From: Rugalucina vietnamica
Taxonomy: Eukaryota > Mollusca > Bivalvia > Lucinida > Lucinidae
Length of the DNA: 64,000 nucleotides
NCBI GenBank assembly: GCA_964017185.1
Contig: OZ024875.1
Location: forward strand, 32,869,456 to 32,933,455
Direction: 5' to 3'
The notes under the pieces were generated by a model. That model was not told the origin of the DNA, made no database searches, and worked only from the letters and a program-made list of their open reading frames with translations. Made by a program: the position numbers and the translations under genes. Of this stretch, positions 11,810-22,842 are shown piece by piece (the stretch's first letter is position 1; each line of letters begins with the position of its first letter).

Positions 11810-12245
11810 AGGATAGAGCATATAAGAATCATTCGTGTCAGGTATGGATAGACAAATCTGTCCCGAGGGTCACATTTTGGCATCACAAGGCTCGCCGAGT
11901 GATGCCAAATTGTGACCCTCGGGACAGATTTGTCTATCCATACCTGACACGAATGATGGATTCTTTTTCTTGCTTACCTTAATGCAGCAAAGATTGATTT
12001 TTATACTATTTACCTAGAAAAATGATAAAATTGCTGCGTCCGCCATTTTGATTTAAAACGTTTTGACGTCATTGTGATGTGTGCGCTTAGCGACGAAATT
12101 ACGTGACGTCCTATACAACCAGTGTTAAAAAAGGACATTTGAACGCAGGGTGCGACCGAGGTGAGATAACGAGGGTGAGATAAGAATTTCTCACATGGGG
12201 TAAAATGTAGGATTTCTCTATCTGGTGTGCAAGAAAACACTTTCT
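11810..12245 (+). mobile_element. Family D hairpin element, copy 1
   Basis: A 57-bp inverted repeat with one mismatch spans 11829-11956 (arms start TCATTCGTGTCAGGTATGG). It is followed by ~280 bp shared, in reverse orientation, with 49160-49510, including TTGACGTCATTGTGA and CTATCTGGTGTGCAAGAAA. There is no open frame of note. Confidence 0.75.
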
Positions 12246-12668
12246 TGGGTAGTAACAGTACTTTGGGGAATAAATGTCTTGCTCAAGAACACAATCTGGT
12301 CCTGAAGTTATAACACTTTTTTCATTCTCTACTCTGCTGAAAATGCCAACAATTGTTGGCATTTCAACATTTATATATATAAGTAGAATAAATTGCTGGC
12401 ATTAGTGGTTGGAACTTGAATCTTAAATTAATTTTGGTTATTTCAGTATCTATGCATGAAAAAAGTTTTTTAACCTCGGGGCCTGGTCAAGGTCAACCTG
12501 GGACCTCACGATTCAGAGTCCTACACTGTATTACTAGGCCAATAGGCTCCACTTATGCCTTGATTTAACACTCAGATGTCTGATTATACAGGAATGACAT
12601 TGGCAATGTAAGATTGACATAAAAAGTCTATGGTTAGTAATATGAATGAGATAAATACATTTGACCAA

Positions 12669-12947
12669 CATAACGAAAACATGCCCATGCAATATACAGA
12701 AAAAAAATTTGGTTGCAAAAATGAAAATTTTCACTGGAAATTTTTTTATATTTTTCTTATTTGTGCTCAAAACATAGATTGTGGGTACACGTTAGAACCA
12801 CCTCGGCGAGGGGGTTCTAACGAGTACCCACAATCTATGTTTTGGAGCAAAAATAAGAAAAATAGGTATACCCCTCCATACCCTAGTTTTGCTATATAAA
12901 AGTGGGGTGTAAGGGAGTATTCATTGCACTGACATGTTTTCCTGATG
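12669..12947 (-). mobile_element. Family B palindromic MITE, near full length
   Basis: It starts CATAACGAAAACATGCCC and ends ACATGTTTTCCTGATG, with a central hairpin GTTAGAACCACCTCGGCGAGGGGGTTCTAAC. A complete example of the family. Confidence 0.92.
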
Positions 12948-13153
12948 ATAAGAACAAAACACCATACAGATTTCTAACGGTAACTCTCTGATGTAACACT
13001 TTTTGTTGATGTCCAAACACTGCATTTACACGGCAGTGTTTGTATGATGCATACTGCACCATTGCATTAAAGGATCCAAATTATTTATTTTCCACTTTAT
13101 ATTTGTAAATGAATACAGCTCTTTAAAACTGAATATGCTGGCTCAGACAATTA

Positions 13154-13459
13154 CCAACTCACTCACTTGCTCACTCACCTGCTCACTCACCTGCTCACTC
13201 ATTCACTCACCTGCATAGGCACTCACTCACTCACTCACTCACCTGCTCACTCACTCACTCACTGTCTCACTCACTCACTTACTCACTCACTCACCTGCTC
13301 ACTCACTCACTCACTCGCTCATTCACTCACTCACTGTTTACAACACCTCACTCACCACTCACTCACACACTCACTCACTCTGATCACTCACTCACTCACT
13401 CACTCACTCACTCACTCACTCACTCACCACTCACTCACTCACTCACTCACTCACTCACT
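13154..13459. repeat. (CACT)n tetranucleotide array
   Basis: About 300 bp of CACT/CACTCACC units with interruptions (CACCTGCT, CACTGTTTACA). The THSLTHSL frame over it is a repeat artefact. Confidence 0.97.
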
Positions 13460-13527
13460 GTTTACAGAACACATTTACATGAACTTCATTTCCCTACAGG
13501 GATAGACATAGATCTCTATCAACAAAT

Positions 13528-13772
13528 GAGCCTGTGTGTGAGAAAACCAACAATTTGGGTTCCGACCAGGTCCGACACAAACCGGACAATACAGTCACAG
13601 AAAAAGGCTAGAAGCTTGAGATTTCAGATTTAAGAAGAAGAAGGATAGCACTGTCCGTGTAGTGAAAACAAAGGCACTGATCAGATTCGCAGTGACTGCG
13701 AAGCTGATCTGCACCTGATCTGTGCCTTTGTTTTCGTCTATGCAGATTGTTGGATTTCCCATGCGGCGGCTC
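13528..13772 (-). mobile_element. Family A hairpin MITE with AAAT duplication
   Basis: Ends GAGCCTGTGTGTGAGAAAACC and CATGCGGCGGCTC; hairpin core near 13670-13735; AAAT at 13524-13527 and 13773-13776. Both ends are of the ACCAACAAT subtype. Confidence 0.92.
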
Positions 13773-14030
13773 AAATTGTGATAGAAACAACTTTTTCCTC
13801 TTATATCCTCGTAGGAAACCATATAAATAGTAGAAATCTTGTTAGCATACCATCTTAGGAGAGGAAATTCAATTTGTCAGTCTGCTAAAACAGAAAATAG
13901 GAAATACCACTTACTTATAGACACTGCTTCTAAAAGCTTTTGCACAAGCATGCCTTTTGATACCATCTAAAATTAAACCTAACCTACTGTCTCATAAACT
14001 TGTTCTTAACAAATATGGTTACCGGTATTA

Positions 14031-15542
14031 AAGGACCAATGGTCCTGTAAACGCTCACCTGAGATTTGCTGCATATACCAATAAACATGTTTGAATATTA
14101 TGGTATTTAACCCCAGTGCAGGGGCAGATGAAGCCCTTAGGCCATTTTCTTCTTTTTTTTCAGAATAATCAATATTCTGTCCATTTGCCAATTTCCTGCT
14201 GGCTTTTCCCTTCAAATGACATTTTAACAATTTTCCCCATTTAAATGCATGGTCAACCCATGTTGACCTTGCCATAAACTGGGTCAAGGTCATCACAGGG
14301 TCATGATTTATGTATACATTGTAGTACTTAAGCCATAGATGCTTCACACCAAGTTTCTTTGAAATAGGTCCACCGGTTCCGGAGAAGAAGATTTTTGAAG
14401 GATTTTACCATATATGGGCATGGCGGACATCTTCGTCATGTGACCTTGATTATTTATATATACATTGATTCCCCCATTCTATAGATGCTTCACATGAAAT
14501 TTGGCTTTGATTGGCCAAGCGGTTTCAGAGAAGATGTTTGAATAGTATGGTAATATACATGTATTATGCCCCGGGGTTGGGGCAAATATGCCCCTGGGGT
14601 CCAATTTTTTTCAGAATCATTAATAGTCAGTCCTACTGCCCATTTTCACTTTAAATGACATTTTAAAGGTTTTCCCCATTCAAATGCATTGGCGACCTAT
14701 GTTGACCTTGCCGTAAAATAGGTCAAGGTCATCCAAAGGTCATAATTTATAAACACATTGTAGTACTTCAGTCCCCGATGCTTCATGCCAAGTTTCGTTG
14801 AAATCGGTCCATTGGTTCAGAAGAAGATTTTTGAAGGGTTTTTACCATATATGGGCATGGCGGCCATCTTGATCATGTGACCTGGATTATTTATAAACAC
14901 ATTGATTCCCCCTTCCCATAGATGCTTCCTATAAAATTTGGCTTTGTTTGGCCAAGTGGTTTCAGAGAAGATCTTTTGAATATTTTTGTAATATACATAT
15001 ACATGTATATTGCCCCGGGGTGGGGGCAGACCAACCCCTGTGGTCCAATTTTTTTTTCAGAATTACCTACCTTCAGTCCATTTGCCCATTTCCTGCAAGT
15101 TTTGCCTTTCAAATAACATTTTAACAATTTTCCCCATTCAAATGCATGGGCGACCTATGTTGACCTTGCCGTAAAATAGGTCAAGGTCATCCAAAGGTCA
15201 TAATTTATAAACACATTGTAGTACTCCAGTCCCCGATGCTTCATGCCAAGTTTCGTTGAAATCGGTCCATTGGTTCAGGAGAAGAAGAATTTTGAAGGGT
15301 TTTTACCATATATGGGCATGGCGGCCATCTTGGTCATGTGACCTGGATTATTTATAAACACATTGATTCCATCTTCCCATAGATGCTTCATATAAAATTT
15401 GGCTTTAATTGGCCAAGCGGTTTCAGAGAAGAAGATCTTTGAAAATGGTGGACGACGACGACAACGACGGACGGACGGACGACGACGGATCATGGCCATC
15501 CTATAAGCTCACCTTGTGAGCTTAACGGCTCAGGTGAGCTAA
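14031..15542 (+). mobile_element. Family C tandem-monomer element
   Basis: 5' end AAGGACCAATGGTCCTG plus TAAACGCTCACCTGA. Three monomers follow (landmark near 14415, 14855 and 15315), then a GGACGACGACG/ACGG tract at ~15448-15485 and the terminal hairpin ending GGTGAGCTAA. Confidence 0.88.
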
Positions 15543-16063
15543 TAAAAGGACTAAAATTACTCACATTTTAAAACCTATGAAATCTTCACAATTTTTGCAA
15601 ATCATTCCTTTTTATATAAAGAACTGCACACATCATCCTCAGACTGATTTGTAATCTCAAAAGACAACATGCTTTTTACATAGCTGTACTGTATGAATTA
15701 GGTGGGGTTAAAGGAGAGTCAGATCACATCTTTCTCCAAAAGTACACTATGAGCATGATGATATACAATCATCTTGATTCATGACTTCACCAAAATGCAA
15801 ATAGTGAACATCTGAATTGTTGCCAAGTCTGAATCAATATGGGATGATCAAGATTCAGGACGACCATCATGTTGCATAAAGAAATAATAAAACCCATCTC
15901 TCATAGGACTGGCAGTAGTCTGATATACTGCTGCTTGGTCTTGAAAAACTAAATCTTGCAAATTAAATGAGTCTCTGCATAAGAAAAGCAACAACATGCA
16001 TAGGCAAAAACAAAATTGGATGCAAAGTAAGAATAGGAAGTCCAGGAGTTGATACAATTAAAC
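15543..16063. other. No gene recognised
   Basis: AT-rich sequence between a family C and a family B element. No exon or repeat identified. Confidence 0.4.
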
Positions 16064-16335
16064 CATTATGAAAACTTGCCCATGCAATAAACAGATATTT
16101 TTGAGCTTTAGAAATTTTCAGCTGAATTTTTTTTTATATTTTTATTATTTTTGCTCAAAACATAGATTGTGGGTACACATTAGAACTGCCTCCCTTAGGC
16201 GGTTTTAAGGAACACCCACACTCTATGTTTTGGAGCAAAAATAAGAAAAATGGGTATACCCCCGCATACCCCAGTTTTGCTTTATAAAAGTGGGGTTCAA
16301 GGGGGTATACATTACACGGACATGTTTTCGTGATG
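16064..16335 (-). mobile_element. Family B palindromic MITE
   Basis: CATTATGAAAACTTGCCC to ACATGTTTTCGTGATG; hairpin core degraded (TAGAACTGCCTCCCTTAGGCGGTTTTA). Confidence 0.9.
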
Positions 16336-17175
16336 ATTAAAATCTCAACCAAGACACAAAGCAGGAAAGGACAACACATGACACTGTGTAAAATAAAAAA
16401 GCATGCAAGTAAAAGCAAGATGACTATCTCTTTCCCAGCAAGGTAGCCATCTGGCAAGCGTCAGCTGAAACAATGGTGGCCTACACAACAGAGTGTGGCC
16501 GGATGCCGATCCTATAAACTCACCTGTGAGCCTTCGGCTTAGGTGAGCTAAAAAAAAGCATGCAAGTAAAAGCAAGATAACTAGCTCTTTCCCAGCAACC
16601 ATTTAAAACAATGGTGGGCCTAAACAATAGAGTGTGCGACAAAAAGGCAACGATCAAGATATTCACTAATGTTTTCCAGTACTTTATACCACTCCCAGAG
16701 GATCCTTCGGGGGGTGCATGGTGAGCCCTCCTGGCCCACGGAGTATTATAACAAAGTGTAATTGAAACAATATTCTCACATGCAAAACTGAAGTTTGATG
16801 CTTTGTAATTTTCTGTGTTTATATCGATGATCATCAACTCATTTAGTAAAAGCTGCTTCCTCAATTAAGCAATGCTAATGACAGAAGATTGTGCTCTAAT
16901 TAAGAGACTTCATTAGCATGATCTAGGTACACAGCTTAGCAAATCAATCCACATCATGAATACATGTCCGTGTAATGTCTACCCCCTTGAACCCCACTTT
17001 TATATAGAAAAACTGGGGTATGCAGGGGTTTACCTATTTTTCTTATTTTTGCTCCAAAACATAGATTGTGGGTACTCGTTAGAACCGCCTCGCCGAGGCG
17101 GTTCTAACGAGTACCCACAATCTATGAGGCAGCTCTAACGAGTACCCACAATCTATGTTTTGGAGCAAAAATAAG

Positions 17176-19417
17176 AACCAGTGGACCAATTGGTCCTGTA
17201 AACGCTCACCTGAGTCTGCTGCATATACCAATAAACATGTTTGAATATTATGGTATTTAACCCCAGTGCAGGGGCAGATGAAGCCCTTGGGCCGTTTTCT
17301 TTTTTCAGAATAATCAATATTCTGTCCATTTGCCAATTTATTGCTGGCTTTTCCCTTCAAATGCCATTTTAATAGTTTTTCCCATTCAAATGCATGGGCA
17401 ACCCATGTTGATTTTTTTTTTTTTTTTTTTTTTTTTAATTCAGTTTAACGTCCCTTTCAAGATTATTTCAGCTCATATGAGACGGGCCAATCAGTAGGTG
17501 GGGCGAAAACGGGAGAACCCCGAGAAAAACCACCTGACACACCCGCAAGCAGAACTTGGCTTGTCTCACATGTGGCCAGAGCGGGGCTCGAACCCACACC
17601 AGACACAGCGGTGAGATGATCGAATGGTTAAATGCGATAATGAAATATGAGCGATCTTAACCACTCGGCCACGGCGGCCGCCAAACCCATGTTGACCTTG
17701 CCATAAACTTGGTCAAGGTCATCACAGGGTCATGATTTATATATACATGTACATTGTAGTACTATAGCCATGGTTGCTTCACGCCAAGTTTCATTGAAAT
17801 CAATCTATTGGTTTCAGAGAAGAAGATATTTGAAGGGTTTTTACCATATATGGGCATGGCGGCCATCTTGGTCATGTGACCTAGATTATTAATATATACA
17901 TTGGTTCCCCCATTCTATAGATACTTCACATAAAGTTTGGCTTCAATTGGCCAAGTGGTTTTAGAGGAGAAGATGTTTGAATATTATGGTAATATACATG
18001 TATATTGCCCCGGGGTATGGGAATATGAGCCCTTAGGTCCGTTTTTTTTTTTTCAGAATCATTAATATTTAGTCCTACTACCCATTGCCTGCAAGATTTT
18101 CACCTCAAACGACTTTTTTAAAAGTTTTCCACATTCCAATGCATTGGCGACCTATGTTGACCTTGTCGTAAAATAGGTCAAGGCCACCACAGGGTCATGA
18201 TTTATATATACATTGTAGTACTGCAGCCATTGGTGCTTCATGCCAAGTTTCTTTGAAATCGATCCACCAGATTCGGAGAAGAAGATTTTTTAAGGGTTTT
18301 TACCATATATGGGCATGGCAGCCATCTTGGTCATGTGAACTAGAGTCTAGATAATTTATATACACATTAATTCCCCCATTCCATAGATGCTTCACATAAA
18401 ATTTGGCTTTGATTCGCCAAGCGGTTTCAGAGGAGAAGATGTTTGAATATCATGGTAAAATACATGTATATTGCCCCGGGGTGGGGGCAGATGAGCCCCT
18501 GGGGTCCATTTTTTTCAGAATCATTAATATTCAGTCCTACTGCCCATTTCCTGCATGACTTTCACTTTAAATGACATTTTAAAAGTTTTCCCTATTCAAA
18601 TGCATTGGCGACCTATGTTGACCTTGCCGTAAATAAAGGTCAAGGTCATCACAGGGTCATGATTTATATATACATTGTAGTACTTGAGCCATCGATGCTT
18701 CATGCCAAGTTTCTTTGAAATCGATCCACCGGTTCTGGAGAAGAAGATTTTTGAAGGGTTTTTACCATATATGGGCATTGTTGCCATATTGGTCATGTGA
18801 CCTGGATTATTTATATACAAATTGATAACCCCTTCCTATTGATGCTTCACATAAAATTTGGCTTTGATTGGCCAACTGGTTATAGAGGAGATGATGTTTG
18901 AATATTATGGTAATATACATGTATATTGCCCCGGGGTGGGGGCATATGAGCCCCTGGGGTCCAATTTTTTTCAGAATCATTAATATTCCGTCCTACTGCC
19001 CATTTCCTGCAAGACTTTCACTTTAAATGACTTTAAATGACATTTTAAAAGTTTTCCCCATTCATTGGCGACCTATGTTGACCTTGCCGTAAAATAGGTC
19101 AAGGTCATCACAGGGTCATGATTTATATATACATTGTAGTGCTTGAGCCATCAATGCTTCATGCCAAGTTTCGTTGAAATCAGTTCACCGGTTCTAGAGC
19201 CATCTTGGTCATGTGACCTGGATTTCTTATATATACATTGGTTCCCCCTTCCTATTGATGCTTCATATAAAATTTGGCTTTGATTGGCCAAGCGGTTTCA
19301 GAGGAGAAGATCTTTGAAATTGTGGACAGACAGACGGACGGACGGACGCCGGACGGACGCCGGATCATGGCCATCCTATAAGCTCACCTTGTGAGCCTAA
19401 CGGCTCAGGTGAGCTAA
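17176..19417 (+). mobile_element. Family C tandem-monomer element, five units
   Basis: Starts AACCAGTGGACCAATTGGTCC and ends with the hairpin and GAGCTAA. Monomer landmarks (GCCATCTTGGTCATGTG or variants) occur near 17860, 18320, 18780 and 19198. The first monomer is interrupted by a SINE at 17412-17683. An (ACGG)n tract at about 19325-19365 precedes the terminal hairpin. Confidence 0.88.
17412..17683 (-). mobile_element. tRNA-derived SINE inside family C
   Basis: On the minus strand the order is a tRNA-like head with canonical box A (TGGCCGAGTGG, 17661-17671) and box B (GGTTCGAGCCC, ~17583-17593), a middle part, GGGACGTTAAACTGAATT and a poly-A tail (the T run at 17412-17438). A perfect 12-bp duplication AACCCATGTTGA flanks it (17400-17411 and 17684-17695), so this is a LINE-mobilised insertion younger than its host monomer. 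Confidence 0.93.
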
Positions 19418-19468
19418 TAAAAGAGGGGTATAAGGGGGTATTCACTGCACGGATATGTTTTCCTGATG

Positions 19469-20639
19469 ATCCAATTGTGTCTATTTTCTTGATCCTTGGC
19501 ATTGCAAAACAACCCACCAGTCTTGAATACAATAAAGGTCACAAGTTGTTAAACATTTTTCATATAAATGCAAGAAAGCTACGAACAATTGTAAAATTTG
19601 GTCTGCATTCCTTGGAAGTGTTTCTTTACAAAATTCAGGTGTAGTTTTTTTATTTTTTTTTTTTATGTTAAAGCTAACCAGGTATTAAGGCCTTTATGAT
19701 TTACACTGATTTATTACCAACAAAAATAAAACAATGTGGCAGCAATCCTAGAAGAGTGATCAGACATAATTTCACCAAATTGTTAACAAGTTTAAGATGA
19801 AGTATTTAATTTTGTTGAGACCTGCTAAAAGCCCAGCCCTGCAGGGTCAAATTTGTGGTAAAATTACTGCTAATAGCCCTCCCCCTATATAAAGGCTGAA
19901 TTGAAGAAAAACTGCTGGTCTTAGATGATCTGACGAAGGACCTTAAATATTTGCAAGTAAATCACATTACAGGTGCATTTGCAAATAAAATAAGGACCAT
20001 AGAAGTATTAAGTAAATATGACATATAGCTAAAGCTAATTAAATATTAAATCATGGCACTTAAGCCCCGCTGTGCCCCCGCTATCCTCGGTCCCATAGGG
20101 GCCGGGGATATAAATGACTGGCACAGAACTACAATAATACAAGCATTTGATGCCCATCCTTGTGCTTCAATTTTGTGTTAGAAAATCTGATAAATTTTAC
20201 ATTACTTTTTGCTTGGTTCTGCTCTAAAATATACTGTAAGTTGTCATAGAGATGACATAAAATACAATCAAAAACTTTGTGAAAATCAAAGAACATCGCA
20301 CAGACACTTTAACCTAATGCATTTCCAGTGCAGTTGCCATGGAAACAAATGTGTTTGCTTTGTGTCTGTTAAGTTCTCGACAAATCTTGATGTCTTTTTT
20401 GATACATAGGAACCCATTTATCAACAGAATGATTATCTACCAGACCATATTATGTTTGTTACAGGAAAGGCTGAAAGACATCAAGAAAAAGTTAAAACCG
20501 AATTTCATTTCAAGGAAATAAAAAATTAGTGGCTCAAATTTTACATGGCACAAGTAACCAATGCACAGTAACCGAAAAAAGGGCCATTTACAAAGCAAAG
20601 ACAGTATATAGGCATTCAATTTCCTTAAATCAGAAACTT
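19469..20639. other. No gene recognised
   Basis: AT-rich sequence. A GC-richer patch near 20065-20125 (CCCGCTATCCTCGGTCCC) may be a repeat fragment. No exon is supported. Confidence 0.4.
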
Positions 20640-20836
20640 TAAGACTGGCGTTCCTTTTGTGGAACATTATAAGGCAAACAGCATAGCCCCAGATGTGATG
20701 CCACAGAATGTGGCGTCACATCTAGGGCTATTCTGTTTGCTTAGAGAAATTTCATTGAAAAATGAGATAAAAAACAAAAATCACACCTAACATCCCTAAA
20801 AATGAAAGTGATAACGATGGGAGAATCCATTCGTCA
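20640..20836 (+). mobile_element. Family E hairpin element, copy 1
   Basis: Contains a hairpin at 20675-20739 (CAAACAGCATAGCCCCAGAT with its inverted partner) and a tail TGGGAGAATCCATTCGT shared with copy 2 at 61293-61500. It is bracketed by 27-bp direct repeats with two mismatches (CAATTTCCTT...CAGAAACTTTAAG, starting near 20617 and 20836). Confidence 0.75.
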
Positions 20837-21126
20837 ATTTCCTTCAAACAGAAACTTTAAGAAACCTTAGTCATAGATGGCTTCATGTGATGTAGTGTTT
20901 GTGTAATTGTACACAACTCTGTAAAGGCTGGTTCCCAAAATCATTTGGATATTTTGATTTCACGAATTCTGAATACCAACTGAATATTTATAAGCCACAA
21001 CAGACTTCATGGCCATTCTGATTGAGATCAAATCCATTTTTTTCTACTGAATAAAACATGAAGGCATTTGGAAATTCATTTGCATGTCTAAGTTTGCCAG
21101 CTAATGTTACAATGCAAGGACTATAT

Positions 21127-21361
21127 GAGCTGCATCGTGAGAAAACCGGAGTTTTGCCTAGGCGAAAACAAAGGCGCAGATCAGCTTCGCGGTAACCGCG
21201 AAGCTGATCAGCGCCTTTGTTTCCGCTACACGGATAGTATATTTCCTCTTCTTCTTATATCCGAAATTTCAAGCTTCTAGCCTGCTTCTGAGACTGTACA
21301 GCCCGGTTTGTGTCATACCTGGTCGGAAATCCCGAAGACCGGTTTTCTCGCGTCGCGGCTC
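21127..21361 (+). mobile_element. Family A hairpin MITE with ATAT duplication
   Basis: GAGCTGCATCGTGAGAAAACC to TCGCGTCGCGGCTC. The inner palindrome is centred near 21193. ATAT lies on both sides (21123-21126 and 21362-21365). Confidence 0.93.
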
Positions 21362-21804
21362 ATATGGCATAAGCTATAGAATCAGATATTTAAATTCTGA
21401 TGTGAGTCCAAAAAGGGCCATCAAACGTTACACCACATTATTACCACAATCTTGTCAGATGTAACCTCATGTTCACAAAATTAGAAGAATGACTAAGTCT
21501 TGACACTTTCAGGTAGCTATTGTTTGTATTTAGCTAATGAATATCCAAGATGGCCGCCTCCTGAAACAGAAATTAATGAATATTCAAAGAAACATAACTT
21601 TCTTCATTTTCATCCGAATTTAATAAAACATGAACCACATTGTTGAGGGAGGCAAGTACTTTCATTTAAGATGCATTGTATTTGAAACTGGACATTCCCT
21701 TTAATTGTAATCCATCAGAAGATAAGAATACTTTCAGTACCCAAAGATAGCTCAGGTTCGCCTACGAGACGAACAGGCCACCTCATCTTACTATTGCAAA
21801 GGAT

Positions 21805-22084
21805 CATCACGTAAACATGTCCGTGTGAAGAATACCCCCCTGAACCCCACTTTTATATAGTAAAACTGGGGTATGCAGGGGTATACCTATTTTTTTTTTT
21901 TTTTGCTCCAAAACATACATTGTGGGTACTCGTTAGAACCGCCTCGCCGAGGCGGTTCTAACATGTACCCACAATCTATGTTTTGAGCAAAAATAAGAAA
22001 AATATCAAAAAATTTCTGCAGAAAATTTTCAATTTTTAAAGCTCAAAAAATCTCTGTATATTGCATGGGCAAGTTTTCGTAATG
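21805..22084 (+). mobile_element. Family B palindromic MITE, full length
   Basis: CATCACGTAAACATGTCC to GGCAAGTTTTCGTAATG, with the complete GAACCGCCTCGCCGAGGCGG core. Confidence 0.92.
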
Positions 22085-22186
22085 CACACCCAGACTGCGG
22101 AGACGAAGCTTTGAAAGACTGTCTGGAATAACCATTCAATCTATTGTTCCAGTATTCAAAAATGATGGACAAGTTTTCTTTCTCTC

Positions 22187-22400
22187 TAGCCACAATGCGA
22201 GAAAAACCAGTCTTCGGGATTTCTGACCAGGTCCGACTGGCCTGTACAGTCTCAGAAAAAGGCTAGAAGCTTTAAATTTCAGATTTAAGAAGAAGAGGGA
22301 TTTATTATCCCTGTAAAGTAGCGAAAACAAAGGCGAAAACAGCTGATCTGCGCCTTTGTTTTCACACAGGTAAAAATCCTGTTTCCTCGTGACGAGGCTC
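22187..22400 (-). mobile_element. Family A hairpin MITE, core partly deleted
   Basis: Left end AGCCACAATGCGAGAAAAACC, right end CTCGTGACGAGGCTC. One arm of the inner hairpin is missing (GCGAAAACAAAGGCGAAAACAG then CTGATCTGCGCC). Confidence 0.85.
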
Positions 22401-22624
22401 ATATTAAATCTGAAATATTGATGCAATAATACTGTATCATCAACTTTTGTGTTTCCAATCAAACTATATTAATGTCTGGCCATAATATTTATCCAAGCAT
22501 AATATAAAGCCTCGAAAAGCCTGAGACAACATCTTCAGAGCTATGGAGTAGGTCCAATACATCACAGTAACAATGCTGTGTCATTTTATAAGGCCATTCA
22601 AGCCCCACCCCCACTTTTAACTGA

Positions 22625-22702
22625 AGCCTGTGTGGTGTAGTGGTTGCCAAACGAATTGCCTTGAAACTTGAGGTCACAAGTTTGAGCATACAGGCTTTTC
22701 AA
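22625..22702 (+). mobile_element. tRNA-like SINE fragment
   Basis: GAAGCCTGTGTGGTGTAGTGGTTGC resembles a tRNA head with box A. A weak box B lies at CACAAGTTTGAGC. No SINE tail is present. Confidence 0.35.
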
Positions 22703-22817
22703 GTCTTTCAGATGCCACTTTAAACTCATGACCCAAGATGTCCACCTCTACATAACCACTATCTATATTTGCAGTTCTCTTGACAACAAATACAAGTAGA
22801 AAATATTGTCTTGTACT

Positions 22818-22836
22818 GATCATCATCATCATCATA
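22818..22836 (-). repeat. (GAT)n tail of the LINE
   Basis: A short GAT/ATC array directly downstream of the reverse transcriptase stop. Short tandem 3' tails of this kind are usual for RTE-like LINEs. Confidence 0.6.
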
Positions 22837-22842
22837 TCCGTT

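Larger units (their letters stand above)
16952..19468 (+). mobile_element. Composite: family B interrupted by family C
   Basis: The left part of family B (16952-17175) runs through its hairpin and one extra duplicated arm to GGAGCAAAAATAAG. It then switches directly to a family C element (17176-19417). Family B sequence resumes at 19418 (GAGGGGTATAAGGGGGTATT) and ends TTTTCCTGATG. The left junction is identical to that of the composite at 42011-43823. Confidence 0.85.

Noticed and set aside
13154..13459. CRISPR-like array
   Set aside because: A simple tetranucleotide repeat without spacers, in eukaryotic DNA.
13167..13505. 112-residue THSLTHSL frame
   Set aside because: Entirely the (CACT)n array; no conserved domain.
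16155..16457. 100-residue frame with CPCNVYPLEPHFY
   Set aside because: A translation of family B repeated at its other copies (8504, 16956 and elsewhere), so not a gene.
17583..17683. Serine- or leucine-like tRNA gene on the minus strand
   Set aside because: It is the head of a SINE with poly-A tail and 12-bp duplication, and the A-to-B box distance is too long.
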